64,000 nt of DNA. It comes from Varroa destructor. Taxonomy: Eukaryota > Arthropoda > Arachnida > Mesostigmata > Varroidae. Location: NCBI RefSeq assembly GCF_002443255.2, contig NW_019211458.1:24684757-24748756 (forward strand), read 5' to 3'. The position numbers and the translations under genes were made by a program. This document shows, one piece after another, positions 33,951 to 47,011 of this stretch (position 1 is its first letter; each line of letters opens with the position of its first letter). The notes under the pieces were generated by a model. The model was not told where the DNA came from and ran no database searches. It saw nothing but the letters and a program-made list of their open reading frames with translations.

Positions 33951-36432
33951 CGCGTGCGCTGAATGACGTTCTGAAGAATCGCGAAGAAAGTGAAACGCGC
34001 TGCTCTTTCGCTCGCGTTTTGTTCATTGACGCTGTTTTACTGTTATCATCGCTGTGAAAAGTAAGAGTTTTGTGTAAGACAGTAAGCAACGGCTTATATG
34101 CCGCCTGAAGTCGCGGATCGGGGCGCGTCGCTAAAAGACCGACCGTTCAAGAAGATTACCACACAATGAAGTGCAACAGTCTGATAGATTCGCGTCGCAA
34201 TGTGTGGCCAATCGATTGACGACTCGTATACTATTGTGGAGTGTGCCTTCGTTTGCTAACCGTATTGCTATGTGAGACGCGGCCTGCATGTGTATCTGCA
34301 CCCGTAGATGGTAATACTGTTCTTAACGGAATCACAGTTAATTACGTCGTGGATAAGGAGGAACGTCGATAAACTGTACCATAGTTGTTGATGTGCGAGG
34401 CGGCCAAAGGCGACGCAGGACAGGACGATTTTTCTTAAACAGCATCCAGGACGTTCAGATATGGACGAGTTAGCGGTAGAAAATGCATCTTAACTAACGT
34501 AAGTATCCAAGCCCTATAAGTCTTTTCTGCCAAGCGTGCGCTCTAATGGAATCGGCACTTTTGGTCCAATGCAGATGAACTGAAGGTTTGCCTGTCCGGC
34601 TAATTGATCGTGGCTAGTCAGCGCAGCCTTCTGCATTTCCTGTACGCACATCGATAATTTCACTCCTACATTCAATCCAGTCCCCTGAACTTCGACAGTT
34701 CGGGAGTGGAAGTTTATCTTATTATGCTGGTACTGCCTGACGCCGTGAGACGACGCAGGCCTTACGTTGGGCCTTAATGGTGACAGAAATTCTCACACAA
34801 TATCTGGATGAGACACGTTGCTCACAACGAAATTTTCGAATGGGATATATCAATCAAAGAGGATAATTTTGAGCAAATTTATTTGTTATAGAGTAGTTTA
34901 CCGTCGAAATGGGTGCATTGCGTTAGCGCTCATTGCAGTATTCGTACGATATATTGAATCAATATTTGCTCGGTTTTCTCTTCATTCCTCCTGTGAATGC
35001 TGCCCACCACTTTATGTACACTTCTTTTACATGGACTTGTTATGATGACCGTGTTCATTGTTACGGTACCGTTGACGCAGGTAGAAAAACCCGCAGCCTA
35101 ACAACGTATAAGGTACATACGTAATGTCTCTTTCAAACTATCACACGCTAACAATTAACCGAAATAGCTACATCCTTCAATTGATATATGTATATTTCAT
35201 ATTCTATATATACATATATATATATATATTCATATTCGGACTTTTCGTAAGATCCACCACCTAACCTAAGCTGACATAATGAAGCGCATCAGAGACATAG
35301 CTCAACAGGCCATGGAATATGGCTGTAGACGTTCGGAGCAATAACAACAGAAGTAGTGCCGGAACATTTATTGTCGTCTCGAATTTTTTTGAGCTGTTGA
35401 CTGCTAAGCGCCTATTCCGACAGCTTTATGCCGCCGAACCTATAGCCGCTACTGCGATACCGTATGTTCTATCTCGAATGCTAGCAGCGAACCCCGGCCA
35501 TTAGCATATTTTCCATTTCTGTTATTTCATGTTACCCAATGATGAAGATGCCAGCTATAAAAAAAAGATGAAGAAGATGCTAGCGTGATTGACAAACGCT
35601 GGATGGCTGGGCCGTTCAAGTGACAGGATGTGTTGCTCTTATGACACTCGCGGTAACGACATCCACGAACATGCTATTCCTCCGTAAACATACGTAAAAG
35701 TGCCCTATTCAGACATTGTTGCTCGAAAAGTCCTATCAAAAAGGACAGCGACATATTGAGCGACAATAGAATCATTGTTGATTTCATTGGCCTGTAGAAG
35801 GACAGGTTTCTCAGAAACAAAGAAATGATTAACGCATCACGCTTCTACTTGTATTCTATGGTCTCTTTTTGACAAATGTTGGGCAGTTGTTATTTCTAGC
35901 TACCAATAAAGCTACACATAATGCAAACGATGATGATGATGATGACAAACTCGAAATTCGCCCCCATTTATTAAGAAATGAGACGTTATTTTTATTATAA
36001 TTAATATTCATATGATAATTAATGTTTGCTGACTTAGGATAATTAATGGATTATGTTATATGATTTGGTTCTAGTAACTGGAACCGAAAAGCCAAACTTA
36101 GCGCCGCCCGACGGAGCATCGGTAATTACCTGACGGTCGCACAAAGTAGTCAGATTTAATCGGATATTTTAGGTGCATTAAATCAGATATCTGATCCACA
36201 CGCTAAATGGATTACTACTTCGACTACTCGTTGCGCGTTTCTGCAAACTGCCACTGGGGGCCGTTCCACTTCTAGTATATGCACTTTACGAATTATTTTA
36301 AAATAGATACGATTTTGCTGCAGAAGATATATTTAACTCTCTTTTGTTTTTAGATATTACACTTACTGAACCGCTTCACTCGATCCAACATGTAGCGCCA
36401 ACACTGAGCGATATATATCGTTAAGTGACATT
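33951..36432. other. Gene-free stretch
   Basis: Nothing recognised. There are TA-rich patches at about 35200-35230 and a (GAT)n run at about 35929-35944. Confidence 0.6.
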
Positions 36433-36672
36433 TCAGTCATCTAAATAGACCTCAGCTATAGTCGGGGCGTTTAATTGATGCTCCTTAATAAAGAAATTCT
36501 TTGAAACATCTGAGGATATCCCAACGCTGTCTGGCATCCTGTGAAATCGCTGATTTTCCTGAACACTTTTAAAGGCGTTAACGTTCAATGAGCTAATTGA
36601 CCATGAAGGACAATTTATCGCCGATCTTGTGGGTGCTTTATAAGGCTCCAATGAACTGTGCAAAACTCCCAT
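36433..36672 (-). mobile_element. Ty3/gypsy-type reverse transcriptase relic
   Basis: A 79-codon frame (ATG at 36672) ends with ENQRFHRMPDSVGISSDVSK, a spacer, then EVYLDD and a stop. In gypsy-type reverse transcriptases the palm reads [YR]-[RC]-F-x-R-[ML]-P-[FY]-G-[IL]-x-[SN]-[AS]-x-x-x-F and then VYLDD, with the last two aspartates catalytic. The YLDD motif is intact, but a stop follows directly and the upstream catalytic LD-[LV] motif is not visible, so this is a fragment. It is opposite in strand to the gag-like relic at 33 kb, so probably a different insertion. Confidence 0.55.
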
Positions 36673-39574
36673 TAGAACTGGGTTACATCTTTAGCTTACC
36701 TTAAATGTCTATAACAGCCAATAAAAATATTTACATATATATGTATATGGACGTTCCAATGTTAAAACCATCACGACAGGCCAATCTGGTGCCAGACAAT
36801 GCACAACAGACCATATGGTTACCTTAGCAAATAGCAGGCGTTACGTGACTGATACGAGCTCCCTTCTTTCCAAATACCCACTCATACGAGTGGGTATTTG
36901 GAAAGAAAATAAACAGGTCACTCAAATTTCGCCAGCCCACATACATTTATTTAATATAATTTCAAAAGCCCTCCCTCTAGTATCGCTAGCCATGATAAGA
37001 AGCACCGTAAAGTAACCAGAATTAGGGCTAATGTTAAACGATACAAAGGCAGGCGGCGGTTAGATGTTTGGGGCGTGTATAAGCTTTACCAGAGCTACTG
37101 CAGAGCTGAACCCCCTAACGTCTGCTCTGCTCCGAAACTCAAAAAATTTTTCGAGAAAGTAACAACTACACAGCAGGATGTTCGATACACGCTGAAGGCA
37201 GTGATCAGTGGACCGGTCAGTCTGCTTTGAGATGGCTGATTACATAGAATTACGTCACGTTATATTTGAATAACACGGTTCAGCGAATGGGTGGAAGTCA
37301 TTTTGCTAACTAATGACCCCATGTATGCCGTGTAAGGTCATCTTCGTAAAGATCTTTCAGTATATCGTTATCCGTGCGTGCTTGTTTGTGTCACTCGTTA
37401 CTAGAACGCCTCAGAGCAAGTTCATTAGTTTATTATATCGTAAAATAACATTAGGTAGCAGGTCGCTATACTATAGTTATGCTAAGCCGGTGCAGGGCTA
37501 TGGTGTAACGTAGGCCTGTTTTTATCGGCTGAACATTTTTCCACTTGATAGTCTCGTACTGAAGACTGACTGAGTAAACTGACCCTCTGTTTTATCTAGT
37601 GTTTCAAAGTGTTGAAAGTTCCACAGATATGATTTCGTTTGGGAAAGTATCCGTAATAAACGTACGAAGTATAAAGTACCTCTCTTTTTGGAGGCAAATA
37701 CTTCAATAGTTTGAAAAGCTATTGATGTGGGGTTAGCTGCATAGCACTCGAAAACTAGATGGATGAACACTCTTCGAAAGGGGCTCCTAAAATGTATCTG
37801 CACTAAATAAGTATATTGTTTACCTTACTTCGCGAAGTAGCTTAAATGATCTTAAAGAACGATGCTGTGCCCGAAAATAAAACTGATAGTCTCTATGGCA
37901 GATCATCAAATTTTACATTATTATGTATAATTATATTGCTAGTATATACACTGCTTTCCAGGCCTCTAAGAAATTGATAAATGCCTCTATTTCAGCTTAC
38001 ATATACTAGTACTTGGTGCATCACTAGTCTGCTTCTTTTATCAACAAATAAACAACAGGCAAAAAAACTTCTCATGAACGTATATCGGCTTGACATTTAT
38101 CTTGTTTCGCGTATCCCTTAGTTACAGACACTTTGGATAGCCCTTGAAAATGTCATAACAGCCAAATAACAGCTGGATGCCTAGCATTCTGAAAAAAAAA
38201 TTCATCTGGATTTACTTATTTAGCTGTTGTCGATATTGAATGATAAACAGAATCATTTAAGACGTAGCAAAACATATACTGGTCATCGTTAAAAATAAGT
38301 GCGGTTTACAAAAAAAAAACTGGCTAGCGTGCTACATAGAAACGCTATGGTGATCTAAATTCCAGCCTTGGAAAAAAACACCTGCAATTTTCCCATTTAG
38401 CTGAACTCAAGCTATAAACATAACATTGGCTTGCTAAAAGAAAAAACAGATTGTTGAGCTAATAACCCATTTGGGATTATGATGTTCTTGTCGTCGATAG
38501 AACAAGAAGACATTTTTAAGTTCAACAGATAGATTTGTGTTTTTATTACGGTGCCGTAATTAACATGAATAATAAATAGGCAGCATTTTGTCTATCAATG
38601 TTGTTTGAATCACATAAAATTCGGTGAGGTGTACATGTGACTCAGCTATAGCTGTATGAGGTCAACTTCACTCGACAGCCTTTTACAGAATAATATATTT
38701 TGAATTTATCGGCAGAAATCGTGGCAGTATTAGGACCGGTCAGGTTGTGTCTTAGAAAAAAAATGTCGCATTGACCGTTCGACGTATTTTACTAATGCTG
38801 CCCATGGCTTATTTTAACAAAAATCCACATTACTTTGTCTGTAGCTATATCTATGTGATCGCGCAGAACAACTTGCATATCTTCTAAACTACGCACCATT
38901 CGCAAATGGACTTGATAAATATTTACGCTATGTCTCCGATTGAGTGTGATTAGAGAATAATAAGTTTAGTTTAGAACCAAAGATGTCCTTTAGTGCCGAG
39001 CGTCAACGGAAGCCTTCAGCAGTTCGTTACTGAGGCAGCAATGGGGGCAAGATGACAATTGGAAGGTTGAAGAAGGATCTTAAGCGGAAGAACGGGCTGC
39101 TGTGGAATCTTCATTGCAACGAAAACACTTAAAGTGGATAAAAACAAAGCAAGCGATTGTTTTTTTCTCATTTTGTAAATTAAGTCAAAGACAGATATAA
39201 GGGCGTATCGGGTAGTCCAGAGGAAATATGCGTGCTTATTATTAACAAAAAACCTGCCATGACTACACCGTCGTTAGAGAACAAAATAATAAGCGTGTGT
39301 AGGAGTTCTTCCCCAAAAAGGACTATCGTGTAATTCAGCATTTCGTCGCAAGTTAGCAAAACAAATATGCCACTTTGCATAAAACGTATTCATCACAAGG
39401 GCAACCGTATCCAACTCATCGCTGACCTATTCTGTTCCCTAGATGGCGCGACATGAACGTCCCTTTTGAGAACCAGATCCGAGACTACCTTTCCTATGAC
39501 AGACCTACCACTTTCTGATGGTCCATTCGAAAGGATCCATTAACGGAAAGGCTCATTTCCGTTTTCCTATTTAG
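36673..39574. other. Gene-free stretch with a perfect hairpin
   Basis: Apart from the hairpin at 36864-36907 there is nothing recognisable. The sequence is AT-rich with short homopolymers. Confidence 0.6.
36864..36907. repeat. Perfect 20-bp inverted repeat with a 4-base loop
   Basis: The left arm ttctttccaaatacccactc (36864-36883) is exactly complementary to the right arm (36888-36907), with the loop atac between. The match ends abruptly at both outer ends. Confidence 0.95.
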
Positions 39575-39865
39575 CTACCGTTTACCAGCTATGGGACATC
39601 TATGCACCTGTCGCGCTTTACCCGTTCCACCTTCTAGAAAACATCTAACCGCTTGTTTGTGTATTTTTTTTTCCAAATCTAATGTTGCCACGGCGCTGTC
39701 TAGTTCTGCTCGAAAATCCCTGTTGAACTTTTTTAGCAGAAGCTGACGCATTTGAATAACAACAGTAAAGCGAAACGAGTTTTTTGTATGTGGTAATATA
39801 CATCTAGCCAGCCGTCTCTCTGATGGGATATCTAATAGCGATACCGAATGTAAAACTCGATACAT
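39575..39865 (-). CDS. Unrecognised 96-codon ORF
   Basis: The ORF begins at a true ATG (39865) and ends at TAG. The middle is strongly amphipathic and charged (RQLLLKKFNRDFRAELDSAV then ATLDLEKKIHKQAVRCFLEG), and the tail (GKARQVHRCPIAGKR) is basic with a cysteine. The composition looks like protein rather than random AT-rich translation. It could be a fragment of a transposase or an exon of an unidentified gene. I see no domain and no strong splice sites at its ends. Confidence 0.3.
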   Translation of the reverse strand: MYRVLHSVSLLDIPSERRLARCILPHTKNSFRFTVVIQMRQLLLKKFNRDFRAELDSAVATLDLEKKIHKQAVRCFLEGGTGKARQVHRCPIAGKR

Positions 39866-41859
39866 AGAGAAGTGGCAGGATAAAATTCTGTATTTTTCAT
39901 TCTATATCCAATAAGGAAACTTAGATAGTTGTATTTGTGATGTAAGTAATTGTAGCTTTTACTTACATTACAGTTGTAAGTTAAGTGGAAGACTATTTCG
40001 AAATCACGCTCGGCTTAAACGAGTGAAGTGGATAAAACGTGTGAGATTTAACGATATTTTTACTGGAATAGACTATATTGAGAAGTACTACATTTTCTAC
40101 ACATGCTCGATTTTGATTTTCCGTTGATGACGTATGTTGTCTCCAGGTGCATTTACATGACCGCATGTCTCAGATCGTCAAAGTTTGTATCCTATGCCTT
40201 ATGGAACAGTTCTCATGATACACACCGAGAATACAGATGGGCCAAAACCTTTGCGGGATGTTGGAAAGAAGGCGTCATTGCGATGTCTACTAAACTGTCC
40301 TGCGTATCAAAAAGCTCCCTACCTAGCTTTATGTAGGGAAGTTAATTAGCGAAAGTTGGTAAGTAACAGGTTATGGTTGACTCCATCGAAGGCCTTAACT
40401 GTAGTCACAGAACGACATTTTTTCTCTTTGAAATGCATATTGATTATTATTATTATTGCCTACAAGTGTGTTAGCAATGGGAAAGTTACACAAAGATACG
40501 ATCGCATAGCGATAGAACTTCGCTATAAGCCATGAAAGTATTTAGGGTGATACTGTTCAGACTAGAATTATTCTAGTACTGAATGTACACACGATGTAGA
40601 TATCGTGATAGGTATTGTTATCGTTGGCTTTTAGCAACCCAGCTGATTGTTAGCCTTCAAGCCTTGTCTTCCTATATGGGAAGAAACACAACATCTTCAC
40701 CAGCTCGCTTCCCTTGAAGGCTCTAAGGCACGTAAGCTTTTCTGCAACTTAAATTGGGATCTAGATGTCGTTTAACGCGCTTCCATAAGCTTGTACGAAT
40801 AATACTGAAGTTTAGGTAAATAATTGTATTATTATACATGTCCCTGACGCTTGAACAATTTCGAAAATATGCTTCCTCCCTGATAAACAAGAATCAGCGA
40901 TAGAAAATAGCAACTCCTACGTTTCAAAGTAAGGAAAGCCATTTTCATTAAACTGTATTCGCCTTTTGCGTCGTGTCTACACCAACGTCAGCCTTGCTGT
41001 ACACAGGAGTCTTCGGTAGGGTTCGCGAAGTTACTGAAGTATCGGAACTCATGACAACATCAGGCGTCGCGTTCTACAATGCGGTTGTGCATTTAATGCG
41101 AGCTGATAGTAAACGCGTTGAATTAGACGAGCCATGCTACTGCATAGAGTAACATAGAAATGGCGTAATTTCAAAGTTGACCATAACCTGACCATAACCA
41201 TGATGTATCACTACATGACTTCACAGCTTAAACGGTTTACATTAAAACGGTACGTGCAGCGTCAGGGCAAGTGCTAAAGGAAAGGTCAGTGATATGTAAT
41301 TTGCGTAAATTTATTTCCTTTGACTAGAAGTCGTCTAAAGGAAAACGAGTATCAATGTTTCATGTACCATTAAAATGCTGCGTAATTAAATAACTTAATA
41401 TAATATTCGGTATTTTCGTACGAGTACCATAGGGGTATAGCCGGGACTTCTCGATCTATTTCCAGCACTACTTGCTGCCCACGTGCTTGCGAGAGGTCAA
41501 CCTAACTATTGACAATCTTGTTTATTCTAGGTAGAGTATCAGCTGCTCGACAATTTTCAAGTGCTGATCTCCACTCAAAAGTTTACATAGATGTCAATGA
41601 AATTACCCGACGGTGATCTGTGGTGCACCACTGCCTTTCAGCGTTTGTAGATTTTTCGAAGTATATTTGAAACCATTGGCACGGCCGAAGTATTGATTTC
41701 CATTATCCGCTTGATACATTCAATTCCATGTTCCGTGTTAATGTGACTTCTCGTAAATAGTAGCACGCGTTCTCATCATTACGTGGGCTTTCCATGACCT
41801 GTTCGTTTTATTTTCCCCTATGTAAGCATGCTTGTTGGCTACGAGATTTCTTATTACAG
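39866..41859. other. Gene-free stretch, one doubtful exon
   Basis: A plus-strand open segment follows a fair acceptor at 40147 (ttgtctccag) and runs about 63 codons (including YRWAKTFAGCWKEGVIAM) to a TAG at 40334. No good donor or family match supports it. An ATT repeat lies near 40445. Confidence 0.5.
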
Positions 41860-41968
41860 TCGGCCCGTTTCATACGTGCATCAATGCTCTCCGTGCAACA
41901 GCAACAAGGATATACTATCAAACTATTTCCAAAAATCCTAAGATATTCTGGACCCATCTATTGCTTCG
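41860..41968 (+). CDS. Exon candidate of an unidentified plus-strand gene
   Basis: It is bounded by a strong acceptor (gagatttcttattacag) and a fair donor (gtaaag). Two frames are open through all 109 bases. The frame starting with two bases (GPFHTCINALRATATRIYYQ then TISKNPKIFWTHLLLR) ends in phase 2, and so joins the 46973 exon in frame. The other reads SARFIRASMLSVQQQQGYTI. No domain is recognised. Confidence 0.28.
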
Positions 41969-42965
41969 GTAAAGACTAAGCGGGATGCTTACTAACAAGT
42001 CGAAGCTGTTAAAATAATTTCTTAAATTCTACCAAAAAAGCTCTAGATATAGTTAATCTCCCATTATTAGTAGAGAATTCATATATAATACTGAAGAATA
42101 TTCAATGAGGTCTCCGCCTTTTTTAAGCCTTTCAGCTTGTTGCTTTTTTGAAATTTACAATATCCCCTTTTTGGGTCATGCAAGGTTGAACGAGGCTCGT
42201 CTTTTCTAATAGGTTACATTAACACGTACAATCTATTACTTGGCACGTCGCTTGTAACACAAACATTTGAAGGTGCTCTTTGAAGTCGACCCATTCCGCA
42301 ACCCATAGATAGAAAAGTCACGGCGTCTTGTGATGTTTAACTCCTTCGTACTAGTTTGGCAATAGATTTTATGATCTTTTAAAGATACCTCTTTATTAGA
42401 GAATGTCAAAATGTGTATTTTTTCAATTATGAAGCGTCATTTTTGATCACAACGATGACTAGTTGCCCATTAATGAACGTCTGTGAATTGTGTCCGTATT
42501 ATTATATCGAAAAATAGAATCCTCTAGCTTGCGTTCTCGACACAGCATCAAGGGAACTTTGTTCCATTTCTAAGCAAAACTACAAATTGTTTACATTATA
42601 CAAAAATGATGTCCAGCCGAGCCAAAGTAATACATTTCCTAATTTCCTAACCGTGATCCAAACAGACTTAGACTCGTAATGGATTGATAAAAAAAAAATT
42701 ACTAACAAAAAAAACACAGAACGAATACAACATAACGACCCGCTAAATCAGCTAAGAAACCTCGCAGTACATCGTTGCTATTTAAAGGAAAGACACTTCA
42801 GCATGTGAAATAGATGTCGAACAGCAGAAACTACTCAGATAGTTATTTTTCGAGGCTAATCCAGCGCCATGTGATTGCCAGAAAATGGCGATAGTACCTG
42901 CTGCCACACTTGTGAAGGCTTTCCATGTTTAGCGGGCATTTGAATCCAGTGCGAAAAACACTCAC

Positions 42966-43077
42966 TGCATGATTGCCGATGGCTAAATAAGCGTGGACGA
43001 ACCGCACTATTGCGGCGCCGACGACTAATAGAGGTTGGTTTATGTTTCTGTTACTGGCTTCAAAACGTTCGTTGGGG
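42966..43077 (-). CDS. Exon candidate with a hydrophobic helix
   Basis: A 112-base segment (1 + 37 codons) ends at a strong gtgagt donor and begins after taaaaacag. Only one frame is open. It gives PNERFEASNRNINQPLLVVG then AAIVRFVHAYLAIGNHA, that is, a polar start followed by a probable membrane or buried helix. No family is recognised and the acceptor's pyrimidine tract is poor. Confidence 0.28.
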
Positions 43078-45197
43078 CTGTTTTTATTTAAACAATATTT
43101 CACAGATACAGAGTTACAAAGGTACCCTTGTTTTGTGCTAACCACGGTATCTTATTTTATTGCTATACCTTGCAGCCACTCCTCGCGTGACCCTGTCCGC
43201 AATGCCGCAGGCCAACAAAGAAATCTTTTAGACAGCATCATTATTTAGAAGTTGTTGAGTTAAATGTGTGATTGTGTTTACCTCGCGCTCCAGATTACGA
43301 ACGAAGCGCTATATTTTTCTATTCACGTTGGTATCCGTTGCATCGACGTTGAAAGTAAGGCAACCTGATAGCCAAATTCATATTATCGTATGTTCTTCGA
43401 ATCTTCACTCGTCGTGATTCTTGCTGCTTCAGTATGCAAGTTTCGCTTTGACCGCTTTAACAACCGTCGTGTCTTTCTTTTAATTGATATTTTACTGGTA
43501 ACATTATAGCAATCACTATTATTTTACTAGCATCTGTACGCTACGTATACATGCTGTACTAGGCGTTTGCAGGGGCTGTAACCCTCCATTTCGGCTTGTT
43601 TTACAGTAGAACTAAACAGCTGATGATAGAGCACTCTCGCTAGAAGTCCCCTATTCAATGACGTGTCTAAATCCACTACATTGTGGTGAAGCTATGGTTT
43701 GGACGGCCAAGCTTCTCATCGAGCCAATCCACGAAGTCGCCGCTTCTGTATTAAATAGGGTCTTCAAGGTAGCGTGGTTCCTCATGACAGAAGACCCCTG
43801 ACCCGACTTGCGAGGTCAAAAATAACCGATTGTATCCGGAGAGGCATGATTCTAGAATGAATGAGAACTCGGCTGCCCCTTTTCGACAAGGGCAGAAGGC
43901 AGCGCGGTCTTAGTGTTCGGTACATACTTTTTACAATAAAGAAATACTTGTTGTTCTCTAGCATCGACCTTGCCTTTGCTTCCACTCGCATTGCCCTAGA
44001 TAGTTTTAGCAGGAAACACTAATGTCCACTTCAAGATTCAAATCCAGAAATTACTGACTTCAGTGAACGGATACACAACACACTATATATATACTGGCCG
44101 TATGTTTATTTTTATTCTAAATACAATTTTAACGATACGTCTGCACGTATGAGGATCGGTGAGAGTCAGCTCAAAATCACATCGAGATAATTAAATTGTT
44201 TCTTTCTATTTCACTTCAGCTCGTGAAGAGATCTTATCCCGTCAAATTAAGACGTAACGACTGTTGTCGATGGCAGATGCAACCGGTAGAGTGAGCGGAG
44301 ACAAAATCTATGTGTTTTATCTTAACGCTCATCATTTTCACTAACGCCTAAATAGAATGTTTCATAGAAAATTAATTCGGTGTAAAATCTTGTTCTACTA
44401 CGATCATAACTACGATCAATTAAACGGTTAGCAAGACTAAATTAGTGGGCAATGAATGAGAGAAAAAGGTTTATTCAGAGAGCCCCGTTTGCAGAACCGT
44501 ACAACCGATAACCCTAGGTAATATAAGCTCGCCTTTTTTCCTGACGGATGGCACCGCCAGTCTCTCGATTACCATGGCGGGGGGTTGATATCTGTCCGAC
44601 AGTCACAAGCAAAGCAAGCTCATTTTTCCGCTATCTTTTACATTAATCACCAGCGACTTCTAGTGGAATAGCTACATTTTGGCTGTACCAGAGTATCCGC
44701 TTGCACATAAAGGTTTCACTCTGTGTTGGTAAAATGGTAAGAAGGATGATGATTATAAATCACAAAGAAGACGGGAGAGCAAAGAAGTTCACTCTTCTCT
44801 CTCTCAGGGAAGCACCATTATAACGATAAATTCATTGCCCACTAAAGTTAACCTAAAGGCCAACAGAGGAAGTTGTGAATTTCATAAACTGTTAGTGTTA
44901 TCTGAAATTCCTGCTGTAAAAGTTTGCCGTTTGTTACCTTGGGTACTTTAACTGCACAAGTTCCTGCGCGTCACATCTCTGCTTTTTTAGTGTTAACAAC
45001 CCTTTCGTGTCAATTATATCGGACGACGATGTCTTTCTTTTTCGTTTATCATACATATTCGTTTTTGGACTATACCAAAAAAAGCTGTTATCAATTGTTC
45101 CAGTTTAGCGTGGAATGATGAATAGTGCGGGAATACATAAAATCAGAATAAACGCTTACTGCGCAATAAAATCAGCATATTTCCATTTTTTATTTTA

Positions 45198-45297
45198 NNN
45201 NNNNNNNNNNNNNNNNNNNNNNNNNNNNNNNNNNNNNNNNNNNNNNNNNNNNNNNNNNNNNNNNNNNNNNNNNNNNNNNNNNNNNNNNNNNNNNNNN
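45198..45297. other. Assembly gap, exactly 100 N
   Basis: Exactly one hundred N residues is a conventional scaffolding placeholder, so the true distance here is unknown. No exon identified in this annotation touches it. Confidence 0.98.
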
Positions 45298-46972
45298 TAT
45301 GCCAATTATTATTAAATGCTAATTATTAAAATGTATTCATATTTTTAAAGGGGTACACCTGTCACTCTTTCCAATCGTGCCATGCCGGTGACGTTAAGCG
45401 TTCGAGTAGCTAAATTGGTTATTTTCTCTTACCAGTCTTCTAACTGGCGTCAGCATTCTGTCTAATGATCCTTGAACAATTAATTTCGTCTATTGCTTTA
45501 AGTTAAATAAACCCAAAGACACAAAAATATGACAGAAGGGTAGGATAACATGTGATCGAATAGAGAAAAGTAAATATCGAACTATTGGTTTTTTACATAT
45601 TGTGTAGTTCTTATACCTTTAACGTTAGAGCGAGTATGAATCATCCACATTTCGTATTTGTTAAACGTTAGAAGTGCGCGACGACACAAACAAAAATCCG
45701 TTACAGATTTCACGCACAAAAAGCTTTTTAAATGAATGGATTTTTTATACGTATCGGCATTGGTAGATCGCGCATTGCTCGTTGTGGCTTTGCAAGTCTC
45801 GCTACGGTAAAAACGTTCAGTTAAGGTAACTTTACGATATTAGGCTAGCTTGATATACAGCGATCCCCCACAATTCATTTTTGCAGTCCGCAGTCAAAGT
45901 TTTGAATAGTTTCCGTAAAACGTTTACGTTCCTTTTTATAGACTTATGCTGATGTACGATGGCTTTAGTGAAGTGATTCAGCGTTCCTCTGTTACGCGAA
46001 TGGATTAAAGCGTTGACGGCGACGGTAGTGCACGCTATTACGTTTCACTATAATAGCTACATTGCCCTAGTGTTACCAGTGCCCTAGTGTGTAGTAATAA
46101 ATACAATAGCAGCAATTTTCCGCGGCGTCGGTATATGTAGCAACGTCTACTGTCACATCATTTAAATCGGCCCATTGTTACGCGAATGGTTTCGTATCGT
46201 TTAATTTGAAAAGCCAACCAACGGAGCCGCTTTTGGGCCTCGGTTACGCTGGAATTATGCTGGATACATCGCGATAGGTAGAGAAGAGTTCGCAAGCGTA
46301 AGCGAAACAACTGCTTCTTGCAAACGTATAGGTACGATTGGCTTTCCGCGTTTTTTGGCAATATCCTTCGCGTATTCAGGCCGACGTTGCGTGATGTAAT
46401 TAGTGACTAGAGCTATACAGTAGTAGCTGTGCCCTTTCCGACCAGGCTACAAGTCGTGACAGACGATTCCGTACATCTACCTGGTCTATTGGCTGATCTA
46501 TGTAATAATAAAGCGATGTCCAGCAAGACCAATATTAGCATGCATGGTACCAATGACATAAAACATATACTCGAAATAGAAATGGTCACAGCAGTAGCGT
46601 CAACTACGTCCTATCTTGACCTATAGAAGTAGCAGTTAAAACCTTAGGCCAATCTATACCGTACGCCGACAGTTCTCGTATACGATGCTTTTCAATAGAT
46701 ATCTAGCTATGTAGATTGCAGTCACTATGCATCCTGCATCGCATCGAGTTCCTTTGGCAAGAACAGCTAGACAGCTGGATAGGTTGGTAAAGAAAGGCAT
46801 GACGTGTCGTATGTTGACGATACAACGACACTAACATGGCTATATATCTAGCAGAAGCCAGTGTTATCCTTCAATCTAGAAAAGGATAGTAAATAGTATA
46901 ATCAACATAGCCTTAATAATTACACTGATTGGCTAGATTTTGTCTCTTTTTAGCGGTAGATTAGTCTTGCAG

Positions 46973-47011
46973 CTCAGATGGCCACTTTGAACACTTGTAC
47001 ATTATCCGCCG
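46973..47011 (+). CDS. Short exon candidate, same putative gene as 47712
   Basis: Thirty-nine bases lie between acceptor gattagtcttgcag and donor gtgaga. The frame SDGHFEHLYIIR has a split codon at each end. It accepts the phase-2 end of the 41860 exon and supplies a phase-2 end to the 47712 exon, which needs exactly one base. The phase agreement is the main support; its length alone carries little weight. Confidence 0.25.

Larger units (their letters stand above)
41969..46972. other. Stretch without a recognised gene, includes the scaffold gap
   Basis: It contains a minus-strand exon candidate at 42966-43077 (listed) and the 100-N gap. Between 43680 and 44000 there is a somewhat GC-richer patch with a 69-codon minus ORF that I cannot identify. 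The remainder is AT-rich. Confidence 0.5.

Noticed and set aside
43611..43680. Possible tRNA-like stretch (tgatagagcactctcgc)
   Set aside because: There is D-arm-like wording but no foldable T-arm or acceptor stem.
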